Assembly: GCA_003513765.1 (NCBI GenBank) | Contig: DONT01000010.1 | Span: 62,001 to 126,000 of the forward strand | Direction: 5' to 3' | From: Jeotgalicoccus sp. | Lineage (GTDB): Bacteria; Bacillota; Bacilli; Staphylococcales; Salinicoccaceae | DNA length: 64,000 bases | In this document: positions 45,250 to 53,637 of the stretch, in pieces | Layout: every line of letters starts with the position of its first letter | Numbering within the stretch: position 1 is the stretch's first letter | Translations under genes and position numbers: made by a program | Notes under the pieces: model-generated | The model's input: the letters and a program-made list of their open reading frames with translations, nothing else | Databases searched by the model: none | What the model was told of the DNA's origin: nothing

Positions 45250-46182
45250 ATGAAACTAAAATTTATGATGCTGCTGACATCAATACTGATATTAACAGGC
45301 TGTTCAAGCTTTAGAGAAATTGATGTATCAGAAGACGGTGAAGTAAGAAGAATTACAACAGAAGATACAAATGAGATTGATATCCCTGTTAGTCCAAAAA
45401 ATATTGTGCTGTTCCGTTCAATTGACCCCGGAAATGCATCTTTATTAGGATATAATGTAAGCGGTGTCAACGAAGGTTTACAAAATAACAGTACAATTGA
45501 AGATGCCTACGGTGGAGAAGTGACGTATCTTGAGCCGGGAGATCTTGAATCGCTTAAAGAAATAGACCCGGATTTAATTGTTACATACTCTCCGGATGAG
45601 TATTTTGAAGAGTATCAGGAAATAGCGCCGTCGATTAGAATTACTTATTCGTCGGGTATTATGAGTCCGTTCAGCCCGCGTGTTTATTTAACGCAGCTGT
45701 ATTATTTAGGGGTTATATTAAATAAAGAGGATGAAGCGAACAAAATCGGTGATGAGTGGGAAGCTGAGACAACGGTCTTAAAAAGAGCTCTCACTGAACA
45801 GGTGGACGAGAAGAAAGCACTTGTTGCTGTAGAGAATGAGGACGGCTATCTGCTCTACAATGAATATATGAGCTACGGTACTGAAGCAGTTTACGATGTC
45901 CTAGGCTTCCAAATGGACCAGGCAGCTAAAGATGATGTTCAAGATAGTTTATTCGATTTAAAACAGCCTGAGGATTTCGGAGCGTTTGAAGCGGATTATA
46001 TGTTCGTCAATGTTGAAAATCCGGAGGACGATAATATTCGGAATGAATTTGCGGAGGCACTCGGTATACCGCTGGAGAATGTTATTTTATTAAACAGCGA
46101 TGATTACATTACCAATGATTTAATATCAATAAAAAATCAGACGGAGTATATTATCGATAAAGTAAATGAGGCAGGTGAATGA
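45250..46182 (+). CDS. Iron-siderophore-type substrate-binding lipoprotein
   Basis: A 310-residue lipoprotein: signal peptide with lipobox LTGC (Cys18), then a FhuD/FecB-type periplasmic-binding fold with NIVLFRSIDPGNASLLGY, LESLKEIDPDLIVTYS and IRITYSSG. Such proteins bind ferric siderophores or heme. A TATAAT box lies at 45217-45222 just after the terminator; no Fur box was seen. Followed at 1 base by an M23 gene, so it is the first of a three-gene unit without transport partners. Confidence 0.85.
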   Translation: MKLKFMMLLTSILILTGCSSFREIDVSEDGEVRRITTEDTNEIDIPVSPKNIVLFRSIDPGNASLLGYNVSGVNEGLQNNSTIEDAYGGEVTYLEPGDLESLKEIDPDLIVTYSPDEYFEEYQEIAPSIRITYSSGIMSPFSPRVYLTQLYYLGVILNKEDEANKIGDEWEAETTVLKRALTEQVDEKKALVAVENEDGYLLYNEYMSYGTEAVYDVLGFQMDQAAKDDVQDSLFDLKQPEDFGAFEADYMFVNVENPEDDNIRNEFAEALGIPLENVILLNSDDYITNDLISIKNQTEYIIDKVNEAGE

Positions 46183-46183
46183 A

Positions 46184-47047
46184 ATGTCAGCCATTTATCC
46201 AGAGGAACTTGGATTTTATTTTAATCAAGAAAAATTTGAAGAGATATACTTTCAGACTTTAAAAGGTTATCAGGACGTGATGCCTTTGAATCAGTTTAAA
46301 AAAGAAGCGGCGGCTTTTCATGAAGGTACCGGGGATTTTAAACTGTTTAAATACAATCAGCTGGAACCGGGCGTAAAGCGCTACAGCTATGTGGATGATC
46401 AGACCATGCGTATGATAACCGCTGCATTTTCAAACGAGCGGGATATCGTGGGGCTGCAGTTCGGCATGCTGGAAAAATTTAATACCGATCATATTTATAC
46501 AGAAAAAGAGTATGTACTGCCTTTTAGAACAGAATGGTTTGTACTATGGGGCGGCAGCAATAACTTTTGGAATTACCATTATCCGCATGAGTCCCAGCGC
46601 TATGCTTATGATTTTATCGTGAAAAAAGACGGCAGACCATACGAGGGCAGCGGGGAGCGTTTAAACGACCATTACAGTTACGGTGAAGCCGTGACAGCAC
46701 CTGCTGCGGGAACAGTCGTTAAAGTATATGACGGCGTGGCTGATAATGCACCGTTCTCGATGAACATGGAACAGCCGGAAGGCAATGCGATTGTAATTCA
46801 GCACGGGGAAGCTGAATACTCCCTGCTTGCTCATCTAAAAGAAAATTCGATATTAGTATCAGAAGGCAGCGAAGTGCGTCCCGGTGATCTTATCGCAGCA
46901 TGCGGCAACAGCGGAGCAAGCGATACACCGCATCTGCACTTTCATGTAATGGACGCGCCGATACCTGAAAAAGGACTGTCAATTCGAATTAGATTTGCAG
47001 AATTAAATTTTGAACCAAAACAGGGAGATACTTTACGGGGTGAATAA
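46184..47047 (+). CDS. M23 family metallopeptidase without signal peptide
   Basis: A 287-residue protein. Residues 15-100 are a DUF3887-like region, then a LytM/M23 domain with HESQRYAYD (His135, Asp143), the core APAAGTVVKVYDG, LLAHL (His217) and HLHFHVMD (His250-254). The zinc ligands appear intact. No signal peptide or membrane segment is seen, odd for a cell-wall peptidase. It sits 1 base after the binding protein and 1 base before capA-like. Peptidoglycan cleavage is likely if it is exported. Confidence 0.85.
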   Translation: MSAIYPEELGFYFNQEKFEEIYFQTLKGYQDVMPLNQFKKEAAAFHEGTGDFKLFKYNQLEPGVKRYSYVDDQTMRMITAAFSNERDIVGLQFGMLEKFNTDHIYTEKEYVLPFRTEWFVLWGGSNNFWNYHYPHESQRYAYDFIVKKDGRPYEGSGERLNDHYSYGEAVTAPAAGTVVKVYDGVADNAPFSMNMEQPEGNAIVIQHGEAEYSLLAHLKENSILVSEGSEVRPGDLIAACGNSGASDTPHLHFHVMDAPIPEKGLSIRIRFAELNFEPKQGDTLRGE

Positions 47048-47048
47048 T

Positions 47049-48167
47049 ATGAAGATAATTTTGTCAGTATTGCTATTTTTAAATATTTTCTCGGGTTCTG
47101 ATGACGCACCGCTTGAAGCGCATGCAAAAGAATTTAACAATATTGATAAGGAGCAGTTCTACGATAACCTGAGTCAGTATCTGGACAATTCATTTACATT
47201 TGCCGCAACGGGAGACATTTTAATTCACGATTATTTATATGAAGATGTGCAGACAGAAGAAGGATACGATTTCACATCGCGTGTTGAAACTGTGGCGCCT
47301 TACCTGCAGCAGCAGGATCTCGTATTTATGAATCAAGAAACGCCAATCGGCGGTGAAGCGCTTGGTTTAAGCGGTTATCCGACGTTTAATGCCCCGGAAG
47401 AGGTTGCAGATTTACTGAGTTACTTTGATGCGGACATTGTGAATTTTGCAAATAACCACACGCTCGACCGCAGTACAGAAGGTGTGCTTGCGACAGCTGA
47501 AAACTTAACTGAACGCGGTATTGATTACGTCGGAGCAAACGTTAGCGAGGAAGATATGGCGCGCGACAGAATATTTACTGTTAACGGGATTGATGTCGGT
47601 TTCTTAGCTTATACATACGGAACGAACGGTATTCCGGTGCCTGAAGGCCAGGAATACTTAGTGAATATAATCGATATGCCGAGAATTTTATCGGATATTG
47701 AAGCGCTGAGAGAGAAAGTGGATGTGCTGATTGTGAGTTATCATCAGGGGGTGGAATACGATGATTTCCCGCGCGAGGAACACGTGCCTGAATACCGCAC
47801 GATGGCAGAAGCGGGTGCTGATATTATTGTAGGTTCGCATCCGCACACGCTGCAGCCGATTGAGCATTATGAAAGAGCGGACGGCTCTGAAGCGGTTATC
47901 GCATATTCAATGTCGAACTTCTTAAGTGCGCAGCAGTCATTGAATACGCGCCTCGGCGGTATTCTGGAAGTGAATATTGAACAGTCCGGCGGTGAAACTG
48001 ACATTGGAGCGGTGCGCTTTATGCCGACATACGTCGACAGCAATGAGTACGAAGATTTTTATCTTCATCCTTTAGCCGATATGGGAATGGATGATGTGTA
48101 CGGTGATGTAGAAGAGCATATGACATCATACAGTGATCAGGTCGACTTTGTGCCGTACCTGCATTAA
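47049..48167 (+). CDS. CapA family (PGA_cap) protein
   Basis: A 372-residue protein with an N-terminal hydrophobic segment (about residues 2-14) and a metallophosphatase-like CapA domain: FAATGDILIHDYLY (about 50-63), FANNHTLDRSTEG (about 134-146), GSHPHTLQP (about 266-274) and IAYSMSNFLS. CapA proteins support poly-gamma-glutamate synthesis, but the ligase and transporter genes (capB, capC) are absent here. The stop overlaps that of the convergent small gene. Confidence 0.9.
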   Translation: MKIILSVLLFLNIFSGSDDAPLEAHAKEFNNIDKEQFYDNLSQYLDNSFTFAATGDILIHDYLYEDVQTEEGYDFTSRVETVAPYLQQQDLVFMNQETPIGGEALGLSGYPTFNAPEEVADLLSYFDADIVNFANNHTLDRSTEGVLATAENLTERGIDYVGANVSEEDMARDRIFTVNGIDVGFLAYTYGTNGIPVPEGQEYLVNIIDMPRILSDIEALREKVDVLIVSYHQGVEYDDFPREEHVPEYRTMAEAGADIIVGSHPHTLQPIEHYERADGSEAVIAYSMSNFLSAQQSLNTRLGGILEVNIEQSGGETDIGAVRFMPTYVDSNEYEDFYLHPLADMGMDDVYGDVEEHMTSYSDQVDFVPYLH

Positions 48168-48346
48168 TAATCTTCAGGCTCTTCTTTTTTAATAATTGAA
48201 ATAATCGATGCAGCACCGAGAACGAGCAGCAGGATGATTAACGGAATGTTCCATGAAGGACCGAGAAAATCCTGTGAGAAATAATAAATTGCACCAAGTG
48301 CAATAATGATTAATATAATATTTAATCCTTTACTGATTTTAAACAT
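48164..48346 (-). CDS. Small membrane protein, 60 aa
   Basis: Two hydrophobic segments (about residues 9-25 and 32-51) around FLGPSWN, with tail KKEEPEDY. AGAGGTGAC lies before ATG 48346; a GTG at 48355 overlaps that site. It converges with capA and the two stop codons overlap (48164-48167). No family recognised. Confidence 0.65.
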   Translation of the reverse strand: MFKISKGLNIILIIIALGAIYYFSQDFLGPSWNIPLIILLLVLGAASIISIIKKEEPEDY

Positions 48347-48426
48347 AACTGTCACCTCTAAATGTTTGTTTTCTTTAATTTATAGTATCATAATGGTAAC
48401 AGAAAAGTTTTTGAGGAGAGATTTAA

Positions 48427-48732
48427 ATGAACTATTTGATGAGTATTCAGGTTTTACCGTACCATCCGGGCGATGCTAAATTGTATTCGCACACGACAGG
48501 GGCAATTGAACTGATTGAGAACAGCGGCTTAACGCATTTTGTCGGTCCGCAGGAAACGACAGTTGAGGGCAGTATGGATGAACTTTTTAACTTAGTTAAA
48601 AAGATTAATGCCCATTTATCAAACGAAGGCTGCGAGCATGTAACGACGAATATTAAACTCGTACAGTCAAAAGAAGAAAACAGTATTAAAGATCTTTTAC
48701 AAGATTACTATGAATTTGAAGATGACGAGTAG
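48427..48732 (+). CDS. Thiamine-binding-type protein (DUF77/MTH1187 family)
   Basis: A 101-residue ferredoxin-fold protein. MSIQVLPYH at the N-terminus, IELIENSGLTHFVGPQETTVEG and HVTTNIKLVQSKEE are the pattern of the YkoF/MTH1187/YqgV family that binds thiamine or hydroxymethylpyrimidine. GGAGAG precedes the ATG. Single gene. Confidence 0.88.
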   Translation: MNYLMSIQVLPYHPGDAKLYSHTTGAIELIENSGLTHFVGPQETTVEGSMDELFNLVKKINAHLSNEGCEHVTTNIKLVQSKEENSIKDLLQDYYEFEDDE

Positions 48733-48758
48733 GAAGAGCGAATACGCTCTTCTTTTTT
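48733..48758 (+). terminator. Terminator
   Basis: GAAGAGCG and CGCTCTTC around AATA with TTTTTT. Confidence 0.92.
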
Positions 48759-48800
48759 GTTATAATTATACTAAGAAAAAATTAAAAGCAAGGTGATGTC

Positions 48801-49127
48801 ATGGGAGAGTGTCCGTTCTGCAAACATCAATGGACATACAAGGAGAAAGTGCTCGGCTATGCGCTTAAACCGAGGACGAGGATTAAGTGTCCGAACTGCA
48901 AAGAATATTTGGAACCGTCCACATTATCGATAATATATGACTACATTGCGATACTCAGTGTGGCATTGTTTATCTTTATATTAATTCCGATTATGAGCTG
49001 GCCGGTAGTGCCGTCACTATTAATCAGCTTTATTATGTTTCTGCTGTATTTACTTTTATTCCAGCCGCTGACGGTGCGTTTTAAACGATATGATTACAAT
49101 ATAAAAGATAAACCAAGGGGGAAATAA
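48801..49127 (+). CDS. CXXC-20-CXXC type zinc-ribbon membrane protein
   Basis: A 108-residue protein with CPFC (residues 4-7) and CPNC (residues 30-33), an arrangement matching the TIGR04104 family, then two membrane segments (about residues 45-65 and 70-90). The function is unknown. AAGGTGATG precedes the start; the next gene begins directly after. Confidence 0.8.
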   Translation: MGECPFCKHQWTYKEKVLGYALKPRTRIKCPNCKEYLEPSTLSIIYDYIAILSVALFIFILIPIMSWPVVPSLLISFIMFLLYLLLFQPLTVRFKRYDYNIKDKPRGK

Positions 49128-49128
49128 G

Positions 49129-50235
49129 ATGTTTACTTTTAATAATCCAACAGCAGTGCATTTCGGTGCGGGAGTGCTGCAGACGATCGATACAGTTTTA
49201 GAAGCGTATGGTTATCAGTCGTATGTTGTTATTGCATCAAACTCGCAGGTAAAAAACGGTATTGATGAACTGCTCGAATCACTGCTGCCGGGTCAAATCA
49301 AGGCAGTTGTATCAAATATTGAAGAAAATCCGACTGTCGAGAACGTCGATGATATTATCAATGCTGCAATTAAACACGATGCTGACGCACTGATTGCAGT
49401 CGGAGGCGGCTCAACGATGGATGCCGCGAAAGCGGCAGCTGCTGCGGCCGTGAAAAATGTCGATGCCGGAACGATTATTCAGGATAAAAATATTACTGAA
49501 GCACTGCCGATTATTGCCCTGCCTTCAACGAGCGGTTCAGCTTCTGAAGTGACACCTTTCAGTGTCATCAGCGATAAAGAACAAGGAATTAAAACGTCGA
49601 TTAACGGTAAAGTACTTTATCCAAAAGTTTCACTTGTCGACCCCGAGCTTACATATACATGTCCGCCAGCTGTGACAGCAATTTCAGGTATCGATGTAAT
49701 CTGCCATGCACTGGACTCTATCGGATCGGTGAATCATAATCCGATTTCTGACGGCCTGGCAGTGACAGCACTGAAGCTTGCATTTGATAATCTGGAGACT
49801 GCTTATAACGAGGGCACAAATACTGAAGCACGTTCTAATATGGCGCTTGCGAGCACGACTGCAGGTATCGGCTTCAGCCAGACTGCAACGAGCGGTTCTC
49901 ACGCAATGAGCTACTATTTAACGTCGGAGTTTGATATTCCGCACGCTGAAGCTTGTGCTTTCAGTCTGGATCAATGGATTCTCCACAATGCGAAAGTGGA
50001 CCCGAGACTCGATAAAGTAAGCGTTCAGCTTGGTTTTGAAAATACTGAAGCGTTATCGAAGGAACTAAACGGCTTGAAAAAACGGCTTGGTCTCCGCACG
50101 ACATTTGAAGAACTCGGCATTGACCGTAAACATATTCCTGAGATCGCGCGCCGGACAATGGCAGCGGGCAACTATAAAAATAATCTGGCGCAATTATCCG
50201 AAGATGAAATTATCCGGATGCTGGAAACGAAGTAA
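49129..50235 (+). CDS. Iron-containing alcohol dehydrogenase
   Basis: A 368-residue group III dehydrogenase. NAD-binding GGGSTMDAAKA (about residues 94-104), PSTSGSASEVTPFSVI, and metal ligands in SGIDVICHALDS, GSHAMSYYL and IPHAEACAF. It reduces aldehydes or oxidises alcohols in the cytoplasm; the substrate is not clear. AGGGGG lies 8 bases upstream. Confidence 0.93.
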   Translation: MFTFNNPTAVHFGAGVLQTIDTVLEAYGYQSYVVIASNSQVKNGIDELLESLLPGQIKAVVSNIEENPTVENVDDIINAAIKHDADALIAVGGGSTMDAAKAAAAAAVKNVDAGTIIQDKNITEALPIIALPSTSGSASEVTPFSVISDKEQGIKTSINGKVLYPKVSLVDPELTYTCPPAVTAISGIDVICHALDSIGSVNHNPISDGLAVTALKLAFDNLETAYNEGTNTEARSNMALASTTAGIGFSQTATSGSHAMSYYLTSEFDIPHAEACAFSLDQWILHNAKVDPRLDKVSVQLGFENTEALSKELNGLKKRLGLRTTFEELGIDRKHIPEIARRTMAAGNYKNNLAQLSEDEIIRMLETK

Positions 50236-50254
50236 ACAGGCGGAGGATTTAATT

Positions 50255-50665
50255 ATGACGAAGAAAACAATACGTGTCGTTGGTGCAGTAATAGAAGACG
50301 ATAGTAATAATATATTGTGTGCACAACGGCCTGAAGGTAAAAACTTAGCATTAAAATGGGAATTTCCCGGCGGGAAAATAGAAGCCGGGGAAACACCGCT
50401 TGAAGCCTTAAAGCGTGAATTGATTGAAGAAATGACTCTCGATATCAGTATCGGTGAAAAAATTACGACGACAGAGTATGAATACGATTTTGGTATTGTT
50501 GAACTGACGACATACTATGCTAAAATACTTGCAGGTGAAATTCAGCTGCTTGAACATATTCAGATGAAGTGGGTAAATCCTTTAGAAATTGAAAAATTAG
50601 ACTGGGCACCTGCGGATATTCCCGCAATTGAGATTATAAGACAAAAAAGTGGGAATAGAGTATAG
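50255..50665 (+). CDS. Nudix hydrolase (MutT-like)
   Basis: A 136-residue Nudix protein. The box reads GGKIEAGETPLEALKREL followed by IEEMTL, fitting GX5EX7REUXEEXGU except that the late Gly is Thr. WEFPGG and the N-terminal VVGAVIEDD match MutT/CTP-pyrophosphohydrolase enzymes that clean oxidised nucleotides. GGAGGA precedes ATG 50255. Confidence 0.92.
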   Translation: MTKKTIRVVGAVIEDDSNNILCAQRPEGKNLALKWEFPGGKIEAGETPLEALKRELIEEMTLDISIGEKITTTEYEYDFGIVELTTYYAKILAGEIQLLEHIQMKWVNPLEIEKLDWAPADIPAIEIIRQKSGNRV

Positions 50666-50690
50666 AAGTGTTAACTAAGGGGGGATCGAT

Positions 50691-50861
50691 GTGGATCTTA
50701 TTAAGGGATTATTAGGATTATTATTTAAAACGTTCGTAGTCTTATTTGCGTTAACTGCTGTAGCAGCAGTCGTATTAGCATTTATACTTAAAAAAGATGT
50801 GGATGAAATCCGTGAGTTTACGGAAAATATTAAACACGATTTATATCGCGGTAAAGAGTAA
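50691..50861 (+). CDS. Small membrane protein, 56 aa
   Basis: A GTG-started frame behind AAGGGGGGAT. The product starts MDLIKGLLGLLFKTFVVLFA, has one long hydrophobic segment (about residues 7-35) and a charged tail KKDVDEIREFTENIKHDLYRGKE. ATG 50689, two bases earlier, ends after eight codons. Followed at once by a terminator. No family recognised. Confidence 0.6.
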   Translation: MDLIKGLLGLLFKTFVVLFALTAVAAVVLAFILKKDVDEIREFTENIKHDLYRGKE

Positions 50862-50865
50862 ATAT

Positions 50866-50902
50866 AAAAAATCTCCTGAGAATATTCTCTCAGGAGATTT
50901 TT
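50866..50902. terminator. Bidirectional terminator
   Basis: AAAAATCTCCTGAGA pairs with TCTCAGGAGATTTTT. It serves the small membrane protein and the convergent zinc-binding gene. Confidence 0.93.
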
Positions 50903-51843
50903 TATTTACTGTTGAGTGCTTTATCGAGTGTGTCGATATTTTTTTTCATCATCGACTGGTAAGTTGAATCTTCAGGGTCATCCTGTGACAGCGACTCCAG
51001 ATTATTGAAGTAGAGCGGTTCAGTATTCGTTTCGCCGCGGATAACATCTGTAACAGATGATACAACGTTAGGCTCGTAAAGAATATAAGGAATATTTTGT
51101 GCCTCAATATTTTGGATAATCTCAGTCAGTTCCTGCTGTGACGGTTCCTGATTGGACAGTCCGCTGATACCGATTTGATGGAAACCATATTGATGTGCTA
51201 AATATCCAAGGGATTCATGAGAAATATAAACGTCTGTATTAACCGGATTCTCTGTAACAGCAAGAAGCTGTTCATCTATTTCTTCGATATCACTTTTCAG
51301 TACTTCAAAATTTTCGTTATACATATCGGCTGATTCAGGATTATGTTCAGCCAGTGAATTCTTCACTGCCTCTGCCATTTCCGCGGCCAGATCCGGACTG
51401 AGCCAGATGTGAGGGTCCATACTGCCGTGATCGTGGTCGTGCGCTTCTTCATCTTCACCGTGGTCATGTTCATGAGCGTGATGGCTGTCGAGGAAAGCAC
51501 CGGTATCGATGTCAGCTGCTGTTTCAACAATCTTAGTGTCACCGTTTATCGTCTCGGCAATACTTGCTGCGACCGGGTCGAGCGCGTTCGACGTTGTCAT
51601 AAATAGATCACCGTCTGAATAAGACATCATATCTTTTTGAGTGGGTTCATAAGAGTGCATATCAACGCCGGGCGGATAAATTGATTCTACATTAACAGTA
51701 TCGCCGGCTATCTGTTCAACGAAGCTGGTTAATGGAAAGACTGTCGTATATATAGTTAATTCACCGTCGTCTGTGCTGTTCTCTTCATTGCTGCATGCTG
51801 CTAGTATTAATAATAAAAGTAAAACGGGGAATAGTTTTTTCAT
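50902..51843 (-). CDS. Zinc ABC transporter substrate-binding lipoprotein (ZnuA/AdcA type)
   Basis: A 313-residue lipoprotein with lipobox LAAC (Cys17) and the His-rich acidic loop HHAHEHDHGEDEEAHDHDHG around residues 125-144 that marks zinc-binding members. VFPLTSFVEQIAGD, YPPGVDMHSYEPTQKD, DPHIWLSP and VYISHESLGYLAHQYG supply the metal ligands. It lacks the ZinT domain of the longer AdcA. Permease and ATPase genes are absent nearby. A Zur box overlies its promoter. ATG 51843 follows AGAGGA. Confidence 0.93.
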   Translation of the reverse strand: MKKLFPVLLLLLILAACSNEENSTDDGELTIYTTVFPLTSFVEQIAGDTVNVESIYPPGVDMHSYEPTQKDMMSYSDGDLFMTTSNALDPVAASIAETINGDTKIVETAADIDTGAFLDSHHAHEHDHGEDEEAHDHDHGSMDPHIWLSPDLAAEMAEAVKNSLAEHNPESADMYNENFEVLKSDIEEIDEQLLAVTENPVNTDVYISHESLGYLAHQYGFHQIGISGLSNQEPSQQELTEIIQNIEAQNIPYILYEPNVVSSVTDVIRGETNTEPLYFNNLESLSQDDPEDSTYQSMMKKNIDTLDKALNSK

Positions 51844-51860
51844 AGGGCATCCTCTCTTTA

Positions 51861-51875
51861 TCGTAATCATTACGA
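51861..51875. promoter_or_regulatory. Zur box at the zinc-binding gene promoter
   Basis: Perfect palindrome TCGTAATCATTACGA, matching the TCGTAATnATTACGA consensus of Gram-positive Zur. On the minus strand a -10 TATAAT lies at 51887-51882 with TTGCAC 17 bases before it, so the box covers the transcription start and bound Zur would block expression in zinc-replete cells. Confidence 0.85.
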
Positions 51876-51936
51876 TTTAAAATTATATAGGAATATGCTG
51901 CGATGTGCAACTGTATATTTAAGAAATAAGAAAGAC

Positions 51937-51965
51937 TTGAATTTTTTTCATTCTGCTAGTAAAAT
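51937..51965 (+). promoter_or_regulatory. Sigma-A promoter of rpmG
   Basis: TTGAAT (51937-51942) and TAAAAT (51960-51965) with a 17-base spacer. It starts a leader of about 115 bases before rpmG. Confidence 0.65.
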
Positions 51966-51995
51966 AGATAAGGTGATTTATAAAAATATATACCA

Positions 51996-52031
51996 ATCAT
52001 CTACCAAGTGGATGATCAACTGGCCAGTTGA
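51996..52031 (+). promoter_or_regulatory. Two-hairpin leader of rpmG
   Basis: ATCATC..GATGAT (51996-52016) is followed directly by the perfect palindrome TCAACTGGCCAGTTGA (52016-52031). No T-run follows, so it is not a terminator. It is a candidate leader structure for translation control or RNA stability. Confidence 0.45.
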
Positions 52032-52085
52032 TTCGAGTATATTATCATTTAATATCGATTTAACTTAACGAAGGAGGCGACAGAA

Positions 52086-52235
52086 ATGAGAACAATCGTT
52101 ACATTAGCTTGTACAGAATGCGGAGACCGCAACTACAGCACTAAGAAAAACAAAAGAAACAATCCAGAGCGTATCGAAATGATGAAATTCTGCCCTAGAT
52201 TAAACAAGCACACTCTACACCGTGAAACTAAATAA
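52086..52235 (+). CDS. rpmG: 50S ribosomal protein L33
   Basis: A 49-residue L33 that matches staphylococcal RpmG as recalled. CTEC is present near the start, but the second zinc pair is reduced to one Cys (FCPRLNK), so three of four zinc-binding cysteines remain. AAGGAGG precedes the ATG. It is divergent from the zinc-binding gene. Confidence 0.95.
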   Translation: MRTIVTLACTECGDRNYSTKKNKRNNPERIEMMKFCPRLNKHTLHRETK

Positions 52236-52244
52236 TTTCTTATT

Positions 52245-52274
52245 GCTATCATCTGAAGATGATAGCTTTTTTTT
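52245..52274 (+). terminator. Terminator of rpmG
   Basis: GCTATCATCT and AGATGATAGC with GA between, then eight T. Confidence 0.9.
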
Positions 52275-52342
52275 ATATTTGACTTAGTTATGTTATAATT
52301 GTCGATGGGTAATTAACCAGAAAAGTAAGGAGAGTGCTTTTA

Positions 52343-53215
52343 ATGACAGTAGTTATGGACGGAAAAAAAGTAGCAGCACACTTATCTGAAGAAATTAAAA
52401 ATGCTTTGGAAGTTTCTGAAGCTCACGGTATTAAACCGAAAGTTGCATTCGTCAGAATCGGCGACTTATCAGACTCAATTTCTTATGAGAATGCTGCAGT
52501 GAAACGCTTTGAAAAATTAGGTATGGATACAGCTCAATTTCATTTTCCGGAAGACGTTTCGACAAAAGTATTTCTAACTAAATTTAGAGAAATAAACGAA
52601 GATTATTCAATTCACGGCATTCTGCTTCTGCAGCCGCTGCCAAAACATATCCCGATGAAACGCGTCGCGGAAATTATGAACTCGTTTAAAGATATAGACG
52701 GCATGAAAGCTTCGAACCTCGGCAAAGTGCTGACAAACGATCCTGATCGTCTGGAGCCGTGTACGCCGGCAGCAGTAATGAACATGCTCGATTTCTACGA
52801 TATCGACTTAAAAGGTAAAAACGTTACAGTAGTCGGTGCAAGTGCAGTAGTCGGTAAACCATTGTCCCTCTTAATGATGAACAGAGAAGCAACGGTTACG
52901 ACTTGTAATTTATACACTGAAAACCTTGTGGATAAATGTAAAGATGCAGATGTCATTGTCAGTGCAGCAGGTGCAATTAACCTGATTGACGAAGAACACG
53001 TTAAAGAAGGCGCAGTTGTGGTTGATGTCGGTATTAACTTTACTGATGAAGGTAAAATGGTCGGCGATGTAAACTACGAAGCTGTTAAAGACAAAGCCTC
53101 GTTTATTACACCTGTTCCAGGCGGAATTGGCGCAATTACAACGACAGTTCTTGCCTACCATTTAGTAAAAGCAACAGAGCATCAGAAAGAGCCGGTATTA
53201 TTCTTAGAAAAATAA
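52343..53215 (+). CDS. folD: Methylene-THF dehydrogenase / methenyl-THF cyclohydrolase
   Basis: A 290-residue bifunctional folate enzyme. VRIGDLSDSISYENAAVKR (catalytic Tyr and Lys), LLQPLPKHI, KDIDGM and VVGASAVVGKPLSLLM (about residues 164-179) and TPVPGGIGAITTT are present; the recalled VGRSxxVG of the family reads VGASAVVG here. Supplies 10-formyl-THF for purine steps PurN and PurH. In Staphylococcus folD lies directly before purE; here it is about 26 kb away. GGAGAG precedes ATG 52343. Confidence 0.95.
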   Translation: MTVVMDGKKVAAHLSEEIKNALEVSEAHGIKPKVAFVRIGDLSDSISYENAAVKRFEKLGMDTAQFHFPEDVSTKVFLTKFREINEDYSIHGILLLQPLPKHIPMKRVAEIMNSFKDIDGMKASNLGKVLTNDPDRLEPCTPAAVMNMLDFYDIDLKGKNVTVVGASAVVGKPLSLLMMNREATVTTCNLYTENLVDKCKDADVIVSAAGAINLIDEEHVKEGAVVVDVGINFTDEGKMVGDVNYEAVKDKASFITPVPGGIGAITTTVLAYHLVKATEHQKEPVLFLEK

Positions 53216-53217
53216 TA

Positions 53218-53604
53218 TCAGCTGTCAGCTAATATATAAATATCCAATATATCGATAAAAGGCACGAAGGTGAAATCTTCGGTACCGTATATTTGACCAA
53301 TGAGCATCATGCTCCATTGGTCTATTTTTATAATGTGGAGAGAAACGCTGAACCGGCTTCCATCGTAGTAATAAGAAATTCTTACAGGAAGTTTTTTATC
53401 AGCAGCACGTTTCAAAGTATATTCAAGTTCATCCAGCTGGTCATCAGATAATTCAGGGCGTTTAATTTTCTTCTGATTATCCATCAGATTGCCGACATTT
53501 TCAAACTGCTCAGGCATCGTTGCAAAAGGTGCCCATTTAACCATGCCGCGTCCTTCAGGGATATTTGAATGTAAATTTTCGGAAAGATTACCGCGATCAT
53601 TCAT
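53218..53604 (-). CDS. YolD-like protein, SOS controlled
   Basis: A 128-residue soluble protein of the YolD family: GRGMVKWAPFATMPEQFENVG near the N-terminus, then strands with ISYYYDGSRFSVSLHIIKID and FIDILDI. YolD genes usually precede a UvrX/DinB-like Y-family DNA polymerase, but none follows here; its 3' end lies 2 bases from that of folD. The promoter carries a perfect LexA box, so expression follows DNA damage. AAGGAG precedes the ATG. Confidence 0.9.
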   Translation of the reverse strand: MNDRGNLSENLHSNIPEGRGMVKWAPFATMPEQFENVGNLMDNQKKIKRPELSDDQLDELEYTLKRAADKKLPVRISYYYDGSRFSVSLHIIKIDQWSMMLIGQIYGTEDFTFVPFIDILDIYILADS

Positions 53605-53637
53605 AATAAACTCCTTCTTTCCTGACTCTTAATAATC

